The notes: a model not told the origin generated them from the letters alone. Positions 27,354-39,671 are shown, counted from the stretch's first letter. The stretch: 64,000 bases of DNA from Variovorax jilinensis (GCF_030316885.1 NZ_JASZYQ010000003.1:799687-863686); one strand, 5' to 3'. Translations and numbers: made by a program.

Positions 27354-28526
27354 ATGGCCGACCCTTCCGACTCTTCCGCCGCCGCGCTAGAAAAGACGCC
27401 GCTGCATGCGCTGCATCTCGAGCTCGGCGCCCGCATGGTGCCCTTCGCCGGCTATTCGATGCCGGTGCAGTACCCGGCCGGCCTGATGGCCGAGCACCGT
27501 CACACGCGACAGGCCGCGGGCCTGTTCGATATCTCCCACATGGGCCAGCTGCGGCTGGTCGGCCCCGACGCCGCGGCCGCGTTCGAATCCCTCATGCCGG
27601 TCGACGTGATCGGCCTCGCGCCAGGCCGCCAGCGCTACGGCCTGCTGCTGGCCGACGACGGCGGCATCCTCGACGACCTGATGTTCTTCAACGAGGGCGA
27701 CGATTCGCTGTTCGTGATCGTCAACGGCGCCTGCAAGCAGGCCGACATTGCCCACATCACGGCCCGCATCGGCGCGCGCTGCGAAGTGCGGCCGCTGCCC
27801 GACCAGGCGCTGCTCGCGTTGCAGGGGCCGCAAGCCGCCGACGTGCTCGCGCGGCTCGCGCCCGGCATCGAGCGCCTCGTTTTCATGACCGGCGGGGCGG
27901 TCCGCATCGGCGGCATCGCGGCCTTCGCCACGCGCAGCGGCTACACGGGCGAGGACGGCTTCGAGATCTCGGTCGCCGCAGCCGACGCCGAGGCCCTGGC
28001 GCGCCTGCTGCTCGCCCAGCCCGAGGTCGCGCCGATCGGACTCGGCGCACGCAATTCGCTGCGGCTCGAGGCCGGCCTGTGTCTCTATGGCAGCGACATC
28101 GATGCGAGCACCACGCCGGTCGAGGCCGCGCTCGGCTGGGCCATGCAGAAGGTGCGCCGCAGCGGCGGCGCGCGCGAAGGCGGCTTTCCGGGCGCCGCGC
28201 GCGTGCTCGCCCAGCTGAAGGCCGCCGACGGCGCTGCGGGCCACCTCGACCACGACACGCTCAGGCGCAAGCGGGTCGGCCTGGTGGCGCTCGAGCGCGT
28301 GCCGGTGCGCGACGGCAGCCTGCTCGAATCCTTCGAAGGTCTGCCGATCGGCCAGGTCACGAGCGGCCTGCTGGGCCCGAGCGTCGACCGTCCGATCGCG
28401 ATGGGCTATGTCGCACTGGCCTACGCCGAACCCGGCACCCGTCTGCAGGCCGTGGTGCGCGGCAAGCCGGTGCCGATGGAAGTCTGCACCCTGCCCTTCC
28501 TGCCGGCGCGCTACTACCGCGGCTGA
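27354..28526 (+). CDS. gcvT: Glycine cleavage system T protein (aminomethyltransferase)
   Basis: 390 aa. Transfers the methylene group from H-protein-bound aminomethyl to tetrahydrofolate. Motifs: [52 protein letters not shown] and [22 protein letters not shown]. The ATG at 27354 was chosen because GGAG lies at 27338-27341. Other ATGs at 27306, 27318 and 27342 fall in the riboswitch platform or too close to that GGAG. First gene of gcvTHP, behind the tandem glycine riboswitch. Confidence 0.95.
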   Translation: MADPSDSSAAALEKTPLHALHLELGARMVPFAGYSMPVQYPAGLMAEHRHTRQAAGLFDISHMGQLRLVGPDAAAAFESLMPVDVIGLAPGRQRYGLLLADDGGILDDLMFFNEGDDSLFVIVNGACKQADIAHITARIGARCEVRPLPDQALLALQGPQAADVLARLAPGIERLVFMTGGAVRIGGIAAFATRSGYTGEDGFEISVAAADAEALARLLLAQPEVAPIGLGARNSLRLEAGLCLYGSDIDASTTPVEAALGWAMQKVRRSGGAREGGFPGAARVLAQLKAADGAAGHLDHDTLRRKRVGLVALERVPVRDGSLLESFEGLPIGQVTSGLLGPSVDRPIAMGYVALAYAEPGTRLQAVVRGKPVPMEVCTLPFLPARYYRG

Positions 28527-28570
28527 GCCCCTTCTCACACACTTTCCAACTTCAACCAGGAGCTGATTCC

Positions 28571-28948
28571 ATGACTCTCAAATACACGAAGGACCACGAG
28601 TGGCTGCGCCAGGAAGCCGACGCGACGCTGGTCACGGTCGGCATCACGGTGCACGCGCAGGACGCGCTCGGCGACGTGGTCTTCGTCGACCTGCCCGAGG
28701 TCGGCAAGAGCTTTGCCCAGGGCGAGGTCGCGGGCGTCGTCGAATCGGTGAAGGCCGCTGCCGATGTCTTCATGCCGGTGTCGGGCGAGATCGTCGAGGT
28801 CAACGAGGCCCTGCGCGCCGACCCCTCGCTGGCCAACAGCGCGCCCATGGACGCCGGCTGGTTCTTCAAGGTCCGACTCGCCGACGCGGCGCAGCTGGCT
28901 GCCCTGCTCGACCAGACCGCCTACGACGCCTTCGCCGCCGAGAGCTGA
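28571..28948 (+). CDS. gcvH: Glycine cleavage system H protein
   Basis: 125-aa lipoyl carrier that shuttles the aminomethyl group between P, T and L proteins. The lipoylation site is K61 in [24 protein letters not shown]. The N-terminus [11 protein letters not shown] is typical. AGGAG precedes the ATG. It lies 44 bp after gcvT. L protein (lipoamide dehydrogenase) is not in the window. Confidence 0.97.
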   Translation: MTLKYTKDHEWLRQEADATLVTVGITVHAQDALGDVVFVDLPEVGKSFAQGEVAGVVESVKAAADVFMPVSGEIVEVNEALRADPSLANSAPMDAGWFFKVRLADAAQLAALLDQTAYDAFAAES

Positions 28949-29013
28949 AGCGCCAGATTCAGACTTGCACCCGACCTGCCCGGACCTGCCCTCGAACCGA
29001 CCCCGACCGCCCC

Positions 29014-31926
<2,913 letters not shown>

Positions 31927-31958
31927 GCCGCGGCAGCCCACACCCGAGGAGAACCGTC

Positions 31959-32387
31959 ATGCGCTTCATGGTGATCGTCAAGGCGAGCAAGGATTCCGAG
32001 GCCGGTGTGATGCCGGACAAGAAGCTGCTGACCGCCATGGGCAGCTACAACGAGGCGCTGGTCAAGGCCGGCGTGATGCAGGCCGGCGACGGGCTGCATC
32101 CCAGCTCGAAGGGCGTGCGCGTGCGCTTCTCGGGCGACCAGCGCACGGTCATCGAGGGTCCGTTCGCGAACACCACCGAGCTGGTCTCGGGCTTCTGGCT
32201 CTGGAAGGTGGCGTCGAAACAGGAAGCCATCGACTGGCTGCGCCGCGCGCCCTTCGACGGCGGCATCGAGGTCGAGTTGCGCCAGGTCTTCGAGATGGAG
32301 GACTTCGGCGCCGAACTCACGCCCGAGCTGCGGGCGCAGGAAAAGCGGCTGGCCGAAGGGATCAAGTCTCAGTCTGCGGGCGGCTGA
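31959..32387 (+). CDS. YciI/DGPF-domain family protein
   Basis: 142-aa ferredoxin-like-fold protein, start preceded by GAGGAGAA. MRFMVIVKASKDSEAG, VIEGPFANTTELVSGFWLWKVASKQEAIDWLRRAP and EVELRQVFEMEDF match the DGPF/YCII-related group often found near ECF sigma factors (PhnB/YciI type). It is 32 bp downstream of gcvP and may ride on that transcript. Molecular role unknown. Confidence 0.85.
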   Translation: MRFMVIVKASKDSEAGVMPDKKLLTAMGSYNEALVKAGVMQAGDGLHPSSKGVRVRFSGDQRTVIEGPFANTTELVSGFWLWKVASKQEAIDWLRRAPFDGGIEVELRQVFEMEDFGAELTPELRAQEKRLAEGIKSQSAGG

Positions 32388-32407
32388 GCCCACCACCGGG
32401 CCGCGCA

Positions 32408-33298
32408 CTACTTCTTCGCCACGGCCCCGGTGGCAACCTGGTCGCGAAATGCCTTGAGGCGAGCCTTGAGGCGGCGTTCGTTGACGGGCCCCATGCGCAC
32501 CAGCATCTTCTGCCCGGCCGACAGCGATTCGAGCGCGGGATCGACGAACTCATAGCTGATCCAGGGCTTCTCGGCCGCCATCTCGCCCTTGACCTCCGTG
32601 AGCTTCACCTGCACCGGCCCTGCCGGCTCGGGTGCCTGCAGCAGGTGGTCGATCACGGCCACGAGCCGGTCGTTGAAGTAGCGGTTCGGGTAGCCCAGTT
32701 CCTCGTAGGCCTGCTGGAACAGCGGATAGAACCGCGCATAGAGCGCTGCCGCGCGCGCGACGTCCACCGATTCGGCGAACAGCACGAAGGGCGTATAGCG
32801 CGCGGCGTTGTCGGCGCCGATGGTCTTGACCTCGCCGGCACCCTGCACCTCGAAGGACTTCGGGGTGCGCTGCACCGGCCATACGCGCGCCGGCGCCTGG
32901 GCCCGCGTCAGGTTGTCGACCGTGGCGACGAGGCGCCGCACGAAGCCGCCGGACTCGAGGAAGCTGCCTGCGGCCTTCTTGCCGACCAGTTCGTTGAGCG
33001 CAGCGCTCACGCGCGCATCGGCATCGTCGAGCGAAGGCAGCGCCGCCTCGGGTGCGGCCAGCGCGTCGACCGGATTCTGCGGCCCGGTCGCGACCGGCGC
33101 CGGCGGCGGCGCGGGCTCGTCGGACGGCGCGGGCTGGGTCGCCACACTGGCGGCCGGCGGCGCCTCGACCTCGGCCTGGCGCTGCGACCAGCGCCACCAG
33201 CCGAAGGCCGCGGCGAGGATCAGGACGACGACGATCGCGAGCGTTCCCAGCGATGACTCGCGTGCCGGCCTGAATTCTGCGGAGTCGCGTTCGGGCAT
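32408..33298 (-). CDS. DUF3014 domain protein, membrane-anchored
   Basis: 296 aa. One N-terminal transmembrane helix (TLAIVVVLILAAAFGWW, ~19-35) follows a short charged tail, then a Pro/Ala-rich linker (to ~75) and a soluble, probably periplasmic, domain (YARFYPLFQQAYEELGYPNRYFNDRLVAVIDHLL). I recognise the overall pattern as DUF3014, common in Burkholderiales and without known function. It converges on the YciI-like gene with a 20-bp gap. Confidence 0.8.
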   Translation of the reverse strand: MPERDSAEFRPARESSLGTLAIVVVLILAAAFGWWRWSQRQAEVEAPPAASVATQPAPSDEPAPPPAPVATGPQNPVDALAAPEAALPSLDDADARVSAALNELVGKKAAGSFLESGGFVRRLVATVDNLTRAQAPARVWPVQRTPKSFEVQGAGEVKTIGADNAARYTPFVLFAESVDVARAAALYARFYPLFQQAYEELGYPNRYFNDRLVAVIDHLLQAPEPAGPVQVKLTEVKGEMAAEKPWISYEFVDPALESLSAGQKMLVRMGPVNERRLKARLKAFRDQVATGAVAKK

Positions 33299-33477
33299 GT
33301 TCGGATCTTCCTTTCAGGATGCAAGGTGCGCACAGGTCGCTCCCGCCATTTGAAACCACATGGGCGCCGCCGGCCGTAACGCCATGTGAGCCTGCTGCGA
33401 TGCGTCGGGTGATTCGATCGGTCCGATGTTGCCATCGCCCGCGGTCTGGCTGCCGGCGGCGTGCCGCGCAACCCATT

Positions 33478-34212
33478 TCACGAGCAGGTTGTCGGAGCAC
33501 CGTCCAGTCCGAGCCGACCGAGGATCTGCCGGTCGTATCGCTTCCAGTCCCGCTCCGAGTTCTCGATGACGATCTTGTCCAGGCTCAATCGGTCGAACAG
33601 CGCATCGGTGAGGGTTCGGTATTCCTCGTAAAGCGCGATCAGTCCATCGAGGCCTGACAGGCGCCGACGCACCGCGAGCGGCCCCTTCAGCTTCCAGTCG
33701 ACCTGGTACTTCACCCAGGCATCCCCCCGCTCCGCGCAGATGGTGCGCACGGCGCGCTCCACGTCCTCCTGCCGGAGATAGACCACGAGCGGGTGCAGTG
33801 GCGCGATGCATCCGGCCACACGCTCGCAGTACGCGGCGAGCTGATCGAAGCTCGCCTCCATCAGGAACAGATGGGTCAGGTCGCCATGAAAGAGCTGGCC
33901 GTCCAGCACAGGGACTGCAGCGCCACCTCGGACCTCTTCGGCAAACGAAGCCCACCTGGAGACCGCACGGCCCGCCAGCCCTTGCACGGTGGTCTCGAGC
34001 CAGGGTTCGAACCAGTGCCGGAGTTCATCGGTGGCACGGACCGGGTGCGGGTCGGTGCGTTCGTGAATGGCGAGCGCCGGACGACCGGCCTCTGCCAGCG
34101 CCTTCGCGACGAGCCGCATCGTCGTCGACTTTCCCGAGCCCATGATGCCCTCGACGATGACGAGCCCATGGTGCCCGGGAGATGCGCGATCCGGTGCTGC
34201 GAAGGTCTTCAC
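33478..34212 (-). CDS. P-loop kinase-like protein of unknown function
   Basis: 244 aa. Walker A is GIMGSGKST (22-30), after the strand LVIVE. A DR-like lid segment and VYLRQEDVERAVRTI suggest the nucleoside/nucleotide-kinase branch of P-loop proteins (thymidylate-kinase-like), but I do not recognise a specific family. Residues 150-240 are charged and helical. It ends 179 bp from the DUF3014 start, a gap in which I see no gene. The small secreted protein gene upstream ends 3 bp before it, so the two probably form one transcript. Confidence 0.7.
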   Translation of the reverse strand: MKTFAAPDRASPGHHGLVIVEGIMGSGKSTTMRLVAKALAEAGRPALAIHERTDPHPVRATDELRHWFEPWLETTVQGLAGRAVSRWASFAEEVRGGAAVPVLDGQLFHGDLTHLFLMEASFDQLAAYCERVAGCIAPLHPLVVYLRQEDVERAVRTICAERGDAWVKYQVDWKLKGPLAVRRRLSGLDGLIALYEEYRTLTDALFDRLSLDKIVIENSERDWKRYDRQILGRLGLDGAPTTCS

Positions 34213-34215
34213 GCT

Positions 34216-34557
34216 TCAGTCGCACGGTTGAAAGCGCTTGCAGTCGGCCACGGCGCGAATCGAGGTCAGCGTGTTCTCCCCATCGACATGTCTCGAAGTG
34301 AATTTCACCGACGAGCCTTCGGGCACATCGGCCAGCAGCGCACGGTCGGGCACTCTGAAGGTCTGGGTGGTGAAGGGGATCTTCGACCTCGGCAGCAGCT
34401 TCAATCGGACGTAGAGCTTGCCGCCCGGTTCCTCGAACGACGACGTGAAGCGCGCCCGCGTGGTGACCGCGTCCGGCTCTTCGGCTTGCGCCGCCGGCGC
34501 GCTCGCCGCCGCAACGGTCAGCGCCAGTGCAACGGCTCTCCAATACGCATTCGACAT
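34216..34557 (-). CDS. Small secreted protein, possibly CusF-like OB fold
   Basis: 113 aa with signal peptide MSNAYWRAVALALTVAAASAPAAQA and GAGGAG before the ATG at 34557. The mature part (KLYVRLKLLPRSKIPFTTQTFRVPDRALLADVPEGSSVKFTSRH) has alternating strands like a small beta barrel. EGSSVKFTSRHVDGENTLTSI recalls CusF-type copper-binding proteins, but the Met/Trp/His copper ligands are not evident. It ends with two Cys (ADCKRFQPC), possibly a disulfide. Low confidence in the family. Confidence 0.6.
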   Translation of the reverse strand: MSNAYWRAVALALTVAAASAPAAQAEEPDAVTTRARFTSSFEEPGGKLYVRLKLLPRSKIPFTTQTFRVPDRALLADVPEGSSVKFTSRHVDGENTLTSIRAVADCKRFQPCD

Positions 34558-34778
34558 CTCTGGCTCCTCGGGAGGCTGCTTCGCCGCTGCATTCTGCATC
34601 GCCGCGGACCCGGTTTCCGCGCGCCACGGCGAGCAGGCGGCATCGAACCTGCTAGGCCAGAAGCGCCGCGGTCGCAGGCGACATTTCCCAGCCGGAGGGA
34701 CAATCGCCGGGCCGACCTCGAAGACTGCGGAATGTCGACGACGCATGCAAAAATGATAGCAACAACACTAGGCCAGAT

Positions 34779-35408
34779 ATGAACGTTTCGTTCGACGCTC
34801 TCACCGAATACCAGCGCTACAAGCTGATGGCAAGCCTGATCGTGCCGCGGCCGATCGCGCTGGTCACCACGCTCGGCGCCGACGGCATCGTCAACGCCGC
34901 GCCCTTCAGCATGTTCAACATGCTCGGCGAGGAACCGCCGATCGTGATGATCAGCGTCAACCGGCTGCAGGACAACGCGCTCAAGGACACGGCCGCCAAC
35001 ATCGCGCGCAGCGGCGAGTTCGTGGTCCACCTCGCCGACGAGGACATCGCCGAGCAGATGCATCGCTGCGGCGAGCGCCATCCGCCGCATGTAAGCGAAC
35101 TCGACGTGGTCGGCTTCACGACCCTGCCGAGCCACGCGATCAAGCCGCCGCGCATCGCCGAGGCGCCCGTGGCCTTCGAATGCACGCTGTGGGAGACGCT
35201 CGAGACCGAGAGCCGGCAGATCTTCATCGGCCAGGTGCGCTGGATGCATGCGCGCGACGAGCTGATCGACACCGAGACCTGGCGCGTGCGGCTGCAGCAC
35301 TATTTCCCCGTGGGGCGCTTCGGCGCCAGCTTCTACGTCAAGACGCGCGAGCGCTATTCGCTCGCGGCGCAGGGCGAGGCACGCAGCACGCAGATCGACG
35401 AGATGTAG
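34779..35408 (+). CDS. Flavin reductase-like (FMN-binding split barrel) protein
   Basis: 209 aa. LMASLIVPRPIALVTTLGADGIVNAAPFSMFNMLGEEPPIVMISVN is the FMN-binding core of the flavin reductase-like / DIM6-NTAB family. RWMHARDELID and HYFPVGRFGASFYVKTRERY are typical of its C-terminus. Such proteins bind FMN and may supply reduced flavin or reduce small molecules. No partner monooxygenase adjoins it, so the role is open. Start at 34779 is the first family-consistent ATG. Confidence 0.87.
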   Translation: MNVSFDALTEYQRYKLMASLIVPRPIALVTTLGADGIVNAAPFSMFNMLGEEPPIVMISVNRLQDNALKDTAANIARSGEFVVHLADEDIAEQMHRCGERHPPHVSELDVVGFTTLPSHAIKPPRIAEAPVAFECTLWETLETESRQIFIGQVRWMHARDELIDTETWRVRLQHYFPVGRFGASFYVKTRERYSLAAQGEARSTQIDEM

Positions 35409-35562
35409 GCAAGGCGTCACGTCGCGCGACGACGACGGGCATGCCGCCCGTCATCTCCAGGACGCGGGATGGCAGCCGACGTCGACAGGGTCGATCTGCG
35501 GCCGTGTCGGGCCGGGCGGCGCTCCGGCAGAATGCCGCCACCCAACCGACGTGGATTCGCTC

Positions 35563-37197
35563 ATGAAATGCCTCACTCTGGCACGGCCTCGGACTTCGAC
35601 CAGGACCCTCGCAGGGACACCCGCGAGGGGCTCGGCCCGCATCGCGCTGGCGGCAGTGACGGCGGCGATCCTGGCATCGGCGCTGGCCGCTTGCGGGGGC
35701 GGCGGGGGTGGAGGCGGAGGTGGCGTCGCCCCCGTCGCAGCGGGCACCGCCGCGCCGGCCACCACGCCCGCGCCCACTGCCGGTCTTCCCGCACGCGAGG
35801 CGCTGATCGCGCGCGCCCGCAGCGTGGAACTCGACACACCCTATGTCCCGCCGCCCGGCGATCCGCTCGAGCACAACACGGCGGGCTTCGCCAAGACCCT
35901 GTGCTCGAACGTCTTCATCGCCGGCATGGAGCCCGACGTGGCGGCCGAGGTCACCGGCTACTTCACCGGCCCCTACGCGCAGCGCAGCAGGGTCGGCAAG
36001 CCCATGGTCGACCGCGCGTCGAAAGAGGTGCGCATCGCGATGACGAATGGCACGACGCTGACCGCGCGCTTCTACGGCTCGCAGGGCTGCGTCACGCTGG
36101 CGCCAGGTGCGAGCGACGTGTCGTTCGCGCCGACGAACGTGGCGAGCACCCTGCCCGACGCCGGCACGCAAGCCTGGCCGATGGGCGACGTGCTGCCGGC
36201 GGACCGCGGCACCGGCTTCGATCCGCTGAAGGTCGAGCAGGCCATGTCCGCGCCCTTCGAACAGCCTGGGGCCTTCACCACGGCCTTCGTGGTGAGCTAC
36301 AAGGGACGCATCATCGGCGAGCGCTACATGAGCGGCGTCACCCCGACCACGCCGCTGCAGTCATGGTCGATGGGCAAGAGCGTGACGGCCACGCTGATGG
36401 GCATTCTCATCAAGGAGGGCGTGTACACGCTCGACCAGCGCGCGCCCATTCCGGAATGGCAGGCGGAAGGCGACAAGCGCCAGCAGATCCGCATCGTCGA
36501 CCTGCTGCAGATGTCGAGCGGGCTGCGCATCAAGGCGCCCGACGATCCGGATTTCGACCCGAACGGCAGCTACCCCGACCACATCTACTACTACACCGGC
36601 CGCATCAACGCCTTCCACTACGCCGCCACGCGGCCGCAGCAGTGGCCGCCGGCCACCATCGGCCGCTACCGCAACACCGATCCGGTGCTGGTCAACTACC
36701 TGATCCGGCTGGCAGCGGAGAAACGCGGCGAGGACTATCTCTCGTTTCCGCAGCGGGCGCTCTTCGACAAGATCGGCGTGCGTTCGATGACCATCGAGAC
36801 CGACCCCTACGGCAACTTCCTCACGCAGGGCCACGACTTCATGTCAGCGCGCGACTGGGCGCGCCTGGGGAATCTCTATCTGCAGGATGGCGTGTGGAAC
36901 GGCGAGCGTCTCCTGCCCGAAGGCTTCGTCAAGTTCGTGAGCACCGTCGCGCCCGCCTGGGCGGCCGACAACCGTCCCATCTACGGCGGCTTCTTCTGGC
37001 TCAACGGCATGGGCCAATGGCCAGTGCCGTCCTCGGCCTACTACATGCTGGGCGCGGGAGGCCAGGTGGTGATCATCGTGCCCTCCCACGATCTCGTGGT
37101 GGTTCGCCTGGGTCACGACAAGGGCGAGGCGCTTTCGACGCAGGGCGTGCAGAAGGCGCTGACGCTGCTGATGCAAGGGATCGCGGCGTCGAGGTAG
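35563..37197 (+). CDS. Serine hydrolase (beta-lactamase/class C fold) lipoprotein
   Basis: 544 aa. An N-terminal signal ends in the lipobox LAAC; the lipidated Cys is followed by ten consecutive Gly and an Ala/Pro/Thr linker. The catalytic domain carries S269-x-x-K272 (SMGK) and Y369-R-N, the class C / D-peptidase-esterase set. The third motif is not a clear KTG. Likely an outer-membrane- or inner-membrane-anchored esterase or peptidase acting in the periplasm. ATG at 35563 versus GTG at 35551 is uncertain; neither has a strong Shine-Dalgarno sequence. Confidence 0.85.
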   Translation: MKCLTLARPRTSTRTLAGTPARGSARIALAAVTAAILASALAACGGGGGGGGGGVAPVAAGTAAPATTPAPTAGLPAREALIARARSVELDTPYVPPPGDPLEHNTAGFAKTLCSNVFIAGMEPDVAAEVTGYFTGPYAQRSRVGKPMVDRASKEVRIAMTNGTTLTARFYGSQGCVTLAPGASDVSFAPTNVASTLPDAGTQAWPMGDVLPADRGTGFDPLKVEQAMSAPFEQPGAFTTAFVVSYKGRIIGERYMSGVTPTTPLQSWSMGKSVTATLMGILIKEGVYTLDQRAPIPEWQAEGDKRQQIRIVDLLQMSSGLRIKAPDDPDFDPNGSYPDHIYYYTGRINAFHYAATRPQQWPPATIGRYRNTDPVLVNYLIRLAAEKRGEDYLSFPQRALFDKIGVRSMTIETDPYGNFLTQGHDFMSARDWARLGNLYLQDGVWNGERLLPEGFVKFVSTVAPAWAADNRPIYGGFFWLNGMGQWPVPSSAYYMLGAGGQVVIIVPSHDLVVVRLGHDKGEALSTQGVQKALTLLMQGIAASR

Positions 37198-37300
37198 ACG
37201 CCGGTCCGGTTCGCCCGCGACGCGGGTCGGCTAGCATTTGTGCACATCCAACCCGAACCCGAGGGGGCAGCCCCTGGACGTTCAATCTCTTCGTCGTCAA

Positions 37301-37606
37301 ATGGTCACCTGCTACCTGCGCTACGTCATCGACCCGTTCAAGCTGAAGGAGTTCGAACACTACGGCAAGCTGTGGATTCCGCTGGTCGAGAAGTTCGGCG
37401 GCCAGCACCACGGCTACTTCCTGCCATCGGAAGGAGCGAACAACATCGCGCTTGCGATGTTCAGCTTTGCCAGTCTTGCGGCCTACGAGACATACCGCGC
37501 GACCTCCTTCGATGACCCGGAGTGCCAGGCCGCGTTCAAGTACGCGGAAGACACGCGTTGCATCGTCAGCTACGAGCGCAGCTTCTTCAGGCCCGTGTTC
37601 GGGTGA
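37301..37606 (+). CDS. NIPSNAP family protein
   Basis: 101 aa. MVTCYLRYVIDPFKLKEFEHYGKLWIPLVEKFGGQHHGYFLPSEGANNIALAMFSF has the ferredoxin-like NIPSNAP pattern. The ATG at 37301 is the family-consistent start, though no good Shine-Dalgarno sequence is seen; a GAGGGGGC lies 35 bp upstream. Function of bacterial NIPSNAP proteins is poorly known. It is 37 bp before the GNAT gene on the same strand. Confidence 0.82.
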   Translation: MVTCYLRYVIDPFKLKEFEHYGKLWIPLVEKFGGQHHGYFLPSEGANNIALAMFSFASLAAYETYRATSFDDPECQAAFKYAEDTRCIVSYERSFFRPVFG

Positions 37607-37643
37607 CCGTCGGGATGCAACGCCCATCACACCGATCTGACGC

Positions 37644-38615
37644 ATGCTCCCGGGCCTTCGACTGCGATGCTTTGCCGGCGATGCCGACTTTCCCGCGATG
37701 GCGGAAGTGGCCAACGCGGTGTTCGCGGCAGACAGGATGGGCTGGATCCGAACGCCGGAGCACATCCGCCAGGACTACGCCCGGTTCACCGACTTCGACC
37801 CCCTGGCCGACATCGTGATGGCCGAGCTCGATGGCCGACTGGCTGGCTACGTGCGCACCTCGCACTGGATCGACGAGAACGGCTGGCTCTCCCAGGGACA
37901 GGTCGGCTTCGTCCACCCGGTGTGCCGGCGACGCGGCGTCGGCACCGAACTGCTGCGCTGGGTGGAAGCGCGACAGCGCGCGCTTGCACGGGGCCACGGC
38001 GCCGTGTCCGTGCACCACGTCTTCGTGACCGAGGGGGAGATCGGCCGCAAGGCCATGCTGCATCGTGCCGGCTACCTGCCCGCTCGCCACTTCATGCAGA
38101 TGCAGCGACCTTCGCTCGACGACATACCCGACGTTCCGCTGCCCGAAGGCTTCGAGGTGCGGCCGGTGCAGACGGACCATCTGCGCCCGATCTTCGACGC
38201 CCACATGGAAGCCTTGGAGGGCCACTGGGGCGTTGCTCCGGCCAAGCCCGGCGACTTCGAACGCTGGACGACGCTGCCGACCTTTCAGCCGCATCTGTGG
38301 CAGGTGGCCTGGCACATCGAGAGCGACCGCGTGGCCGGACAGGTGAAGCCCTTCATCAACGAAGAGCAGAACAGGACACAGAACCGTCGGCGCGGCGAGA
38401 CCGAATTCATCAGCGTCGGCACCCCATGGCGCCGGCGCGGCCTGGCGCGCGCACTCATTGCGAGGGCCTTGCATGCGCAACGCGACGCCGGCATGAACGA
38501 ATCCATCCTGGGCGTGGATGCCGACAATGCGCATGACGCCGCCCGGCTCTATGAGAGCTGCGGCTTTCGCGTCGTCCAGCGCAACATGGTCCTGCGCAAG
38601 CCGGTCGACAGCTAA
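37644..38615 (+). CDS. Double-domain GNAT acetyltransferase
   Basis: 323 aa with two GNAT folds in tandem, the layout of MshD-like enzymes. The first acetyl-CoA loop is RRRGVGTELL (95-104); the second is RRRGLARALI (~262-275), followed by the canonical VDADNAHDAARLYESCGFRVVQRN. The first domain keeps a good CoA motif too. The acceptor could be an amine; nothing in the context identifies it. Confidence 0.87.
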   Translation: MLPGLRLRCFAGDADFPAMAEVANAVFAADRMGWIRTPEHIRQDYARFTDFDPLADIVMAELDGRLAGYVRTSHWIDENGWLSQGQVGFVHPVCRRRGVGTELLRWVEARQRALARGHGAVSVHHVFVTEGEIGRKAMLHRAGYLPARHFMQMQRPSLDDIPDVPLPEGFEVRPVQTDHLRPIFDAHMEALEGHWGVAPAKPGDFERWTTLPTFQPHLWQVAWHIESDRVAGQVKPFINEEQNRTQNRRRGETEFISVGTPWRRRGLARALIARALHAQRDAGMNESILGVDADNAHDAARLYESCGFRVVQRNMVLRKPVDS

Positions 38616-38665
38616 CACGGCGCCCCACCCGCCGCCTCCGAGGCCGCGAGGAGGCGCCCGGCGCA

Positions 38666-39088
38666 CTACATCAGCCGCGTATCGGCCGGTGGCCCATCCA
38701 GCCGGTCATGGGCGTTGTCGATGAAGTTAAGCGGCGCAGCCACCAGCTCCTCCCGATCCACGTCGTCCAGCGTGGGGACGTGGATCGCATAGAAGCGTCC
38801 GCCCAGGTGCGCCAGCTCGCCCGTTCCGTACAGGCGGATGCCGCACCTCGAACAGAAGCGATACGACAGGCCTGATTCGCTGCGCCCGGGCGGCACCCAC
38901 TCGTAGGTGGCGAGCATGTCATCGCCCGCGAGCAGCTTGAACTTGTCGCCGCGCACGAAGAGAAACCAGGCGCGTGCCTTGCTGCAGATCGAGCAATTGC
39001 AGCGGTTGCTGCCAGCGGAAAGGTCGAACTCCGCCTCGTAGCGCACCGCCTGGCAATGGCAGCTGCCGTGATAAAGCCGGTAGGTCAT
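38666..39088 (-). CDS. GFA (glutathione-dependent formaldehyde-activating-like) zinc protein
   Basis: 140 aa. Zinc-binding Cys clusters of the GFA/CENP-V fold: GSCHCQAVRYE, CNCSICSKA and FCSRCGIRLYG. Some relatives add glutathione to formaldehyde, but most, like this one, have unknown substrates. The ATG at 39088 gives the family N-terminus. It is divergent from an HxlR regulator across an 82-bp gap with a long dyad, so it is probably that regulator's target. Confidence 0.88.
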   Translation of the reverse strand: MTYRLYHGSCHCQAVRYEAEFDLSAGSNRCNCSICSKARAWFLFVRGDKFKLLAGDDMLATYEWVPPGRSESGLSYRFCSRCGIRLYGTGELAHLGGRFYAIHVPTLDDVDREELVAAPLNFIDNAHDRLDGPPADTRLM

Positions 39089-39106
39089 GGGATTCCTCGA
39101 CTGGTT

Positions 39107-39149
39107 GCATTTAAGCACCGGTATTCTGAGCGTAGTGCTTGCTAAATGC
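39107..39149. promoter_or_regulatory. Interrupted dyad between gfa-like and hxlR genes
   Basis: GCATTTA (39107-39113) and TAAATGC (39143-39149) are perfect outer arms; AAGCA (39113-39117) and TGCTT (39136-39140) add inner arms. The element spans the middle of the divergent promoter region, as expected of an HxlR operator. Confidence 0.5.
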
Positions 39150-39170
39150 AATCGGTTTAAGATCCGGCCC

Positions 39171-39584
39171 ATGAAGCAAGAGAACCGTTCGACATGTCCC
39201 ATCAGCACCGCACTCGAGTTCGTGGGCGATCGCTGGACCCTGCTCGTGATACGTGACCTGATGTTCGCGGGCAAGCGCCATTTCCGCGAGTTCCTGCAGT
39301 CCGAGGAAGCGATCTCGAGCAACGTGCTCGCGGACCGTCTCGCTGCGCTGGTGCAAGGCGGGATCGTCACCAAGAGCGGCGACCCCACCCACGCCCAGAA
39401 GGCGATCTACAGCCTGACCGAGAAAGGGCTCGAACTGCTGCCGGTGCTGGTCGCCATGAGCGCATGGACCCAGAGGCACCATCCCGAGACCCGACGTCCC
39501 GAAGCTGTGCAACTGGTGCAAGGGGGCCCCAGGATGATGAAGAAGCTCGAAGGCGACCTTCGACGGCATCACGGCATCGCCTGA
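39171..39584 (+). CDS. HxlR-family transcriptional regulator
   Basis: 137-aa winged-helix dimer of the MarR-like HxlR group. STCPISTALEFVGDRWTLLVIRDLMFAGKRHFREFLQSEEAISSNVLADRLAALVQGGIV contains the family's conserved N-terminal Cys and GxRW. Such proteins often sense electrophiles, aldehydes or quinones through that Cys. Divergence from the GFA protein fits an aldehyde-responsive pair; that is inference. ATG at 39171. Confidence 0.9.
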   Translation: MKQENRSTCPISTALEFVGDRWTLLVIRDLMFAGKRHFREFLQSEEAISSNVLADRLAALVQGGIVTKSGDPTHAQKAIYSLTEKGLELLPVLVAMSAWTQRHHPETRRPEAVQLVQGGPRMMKKLEGDLRRHHGIA

Positions 39585-39671
39585 CGTCGGCCGCGCCCAC
39601 CTTCGCGTTAGCACCCTGGCGCCGGGCCACCGCAGTGCTAGGCTGCGCAAAACCGCGCGCAGGAGACAACC

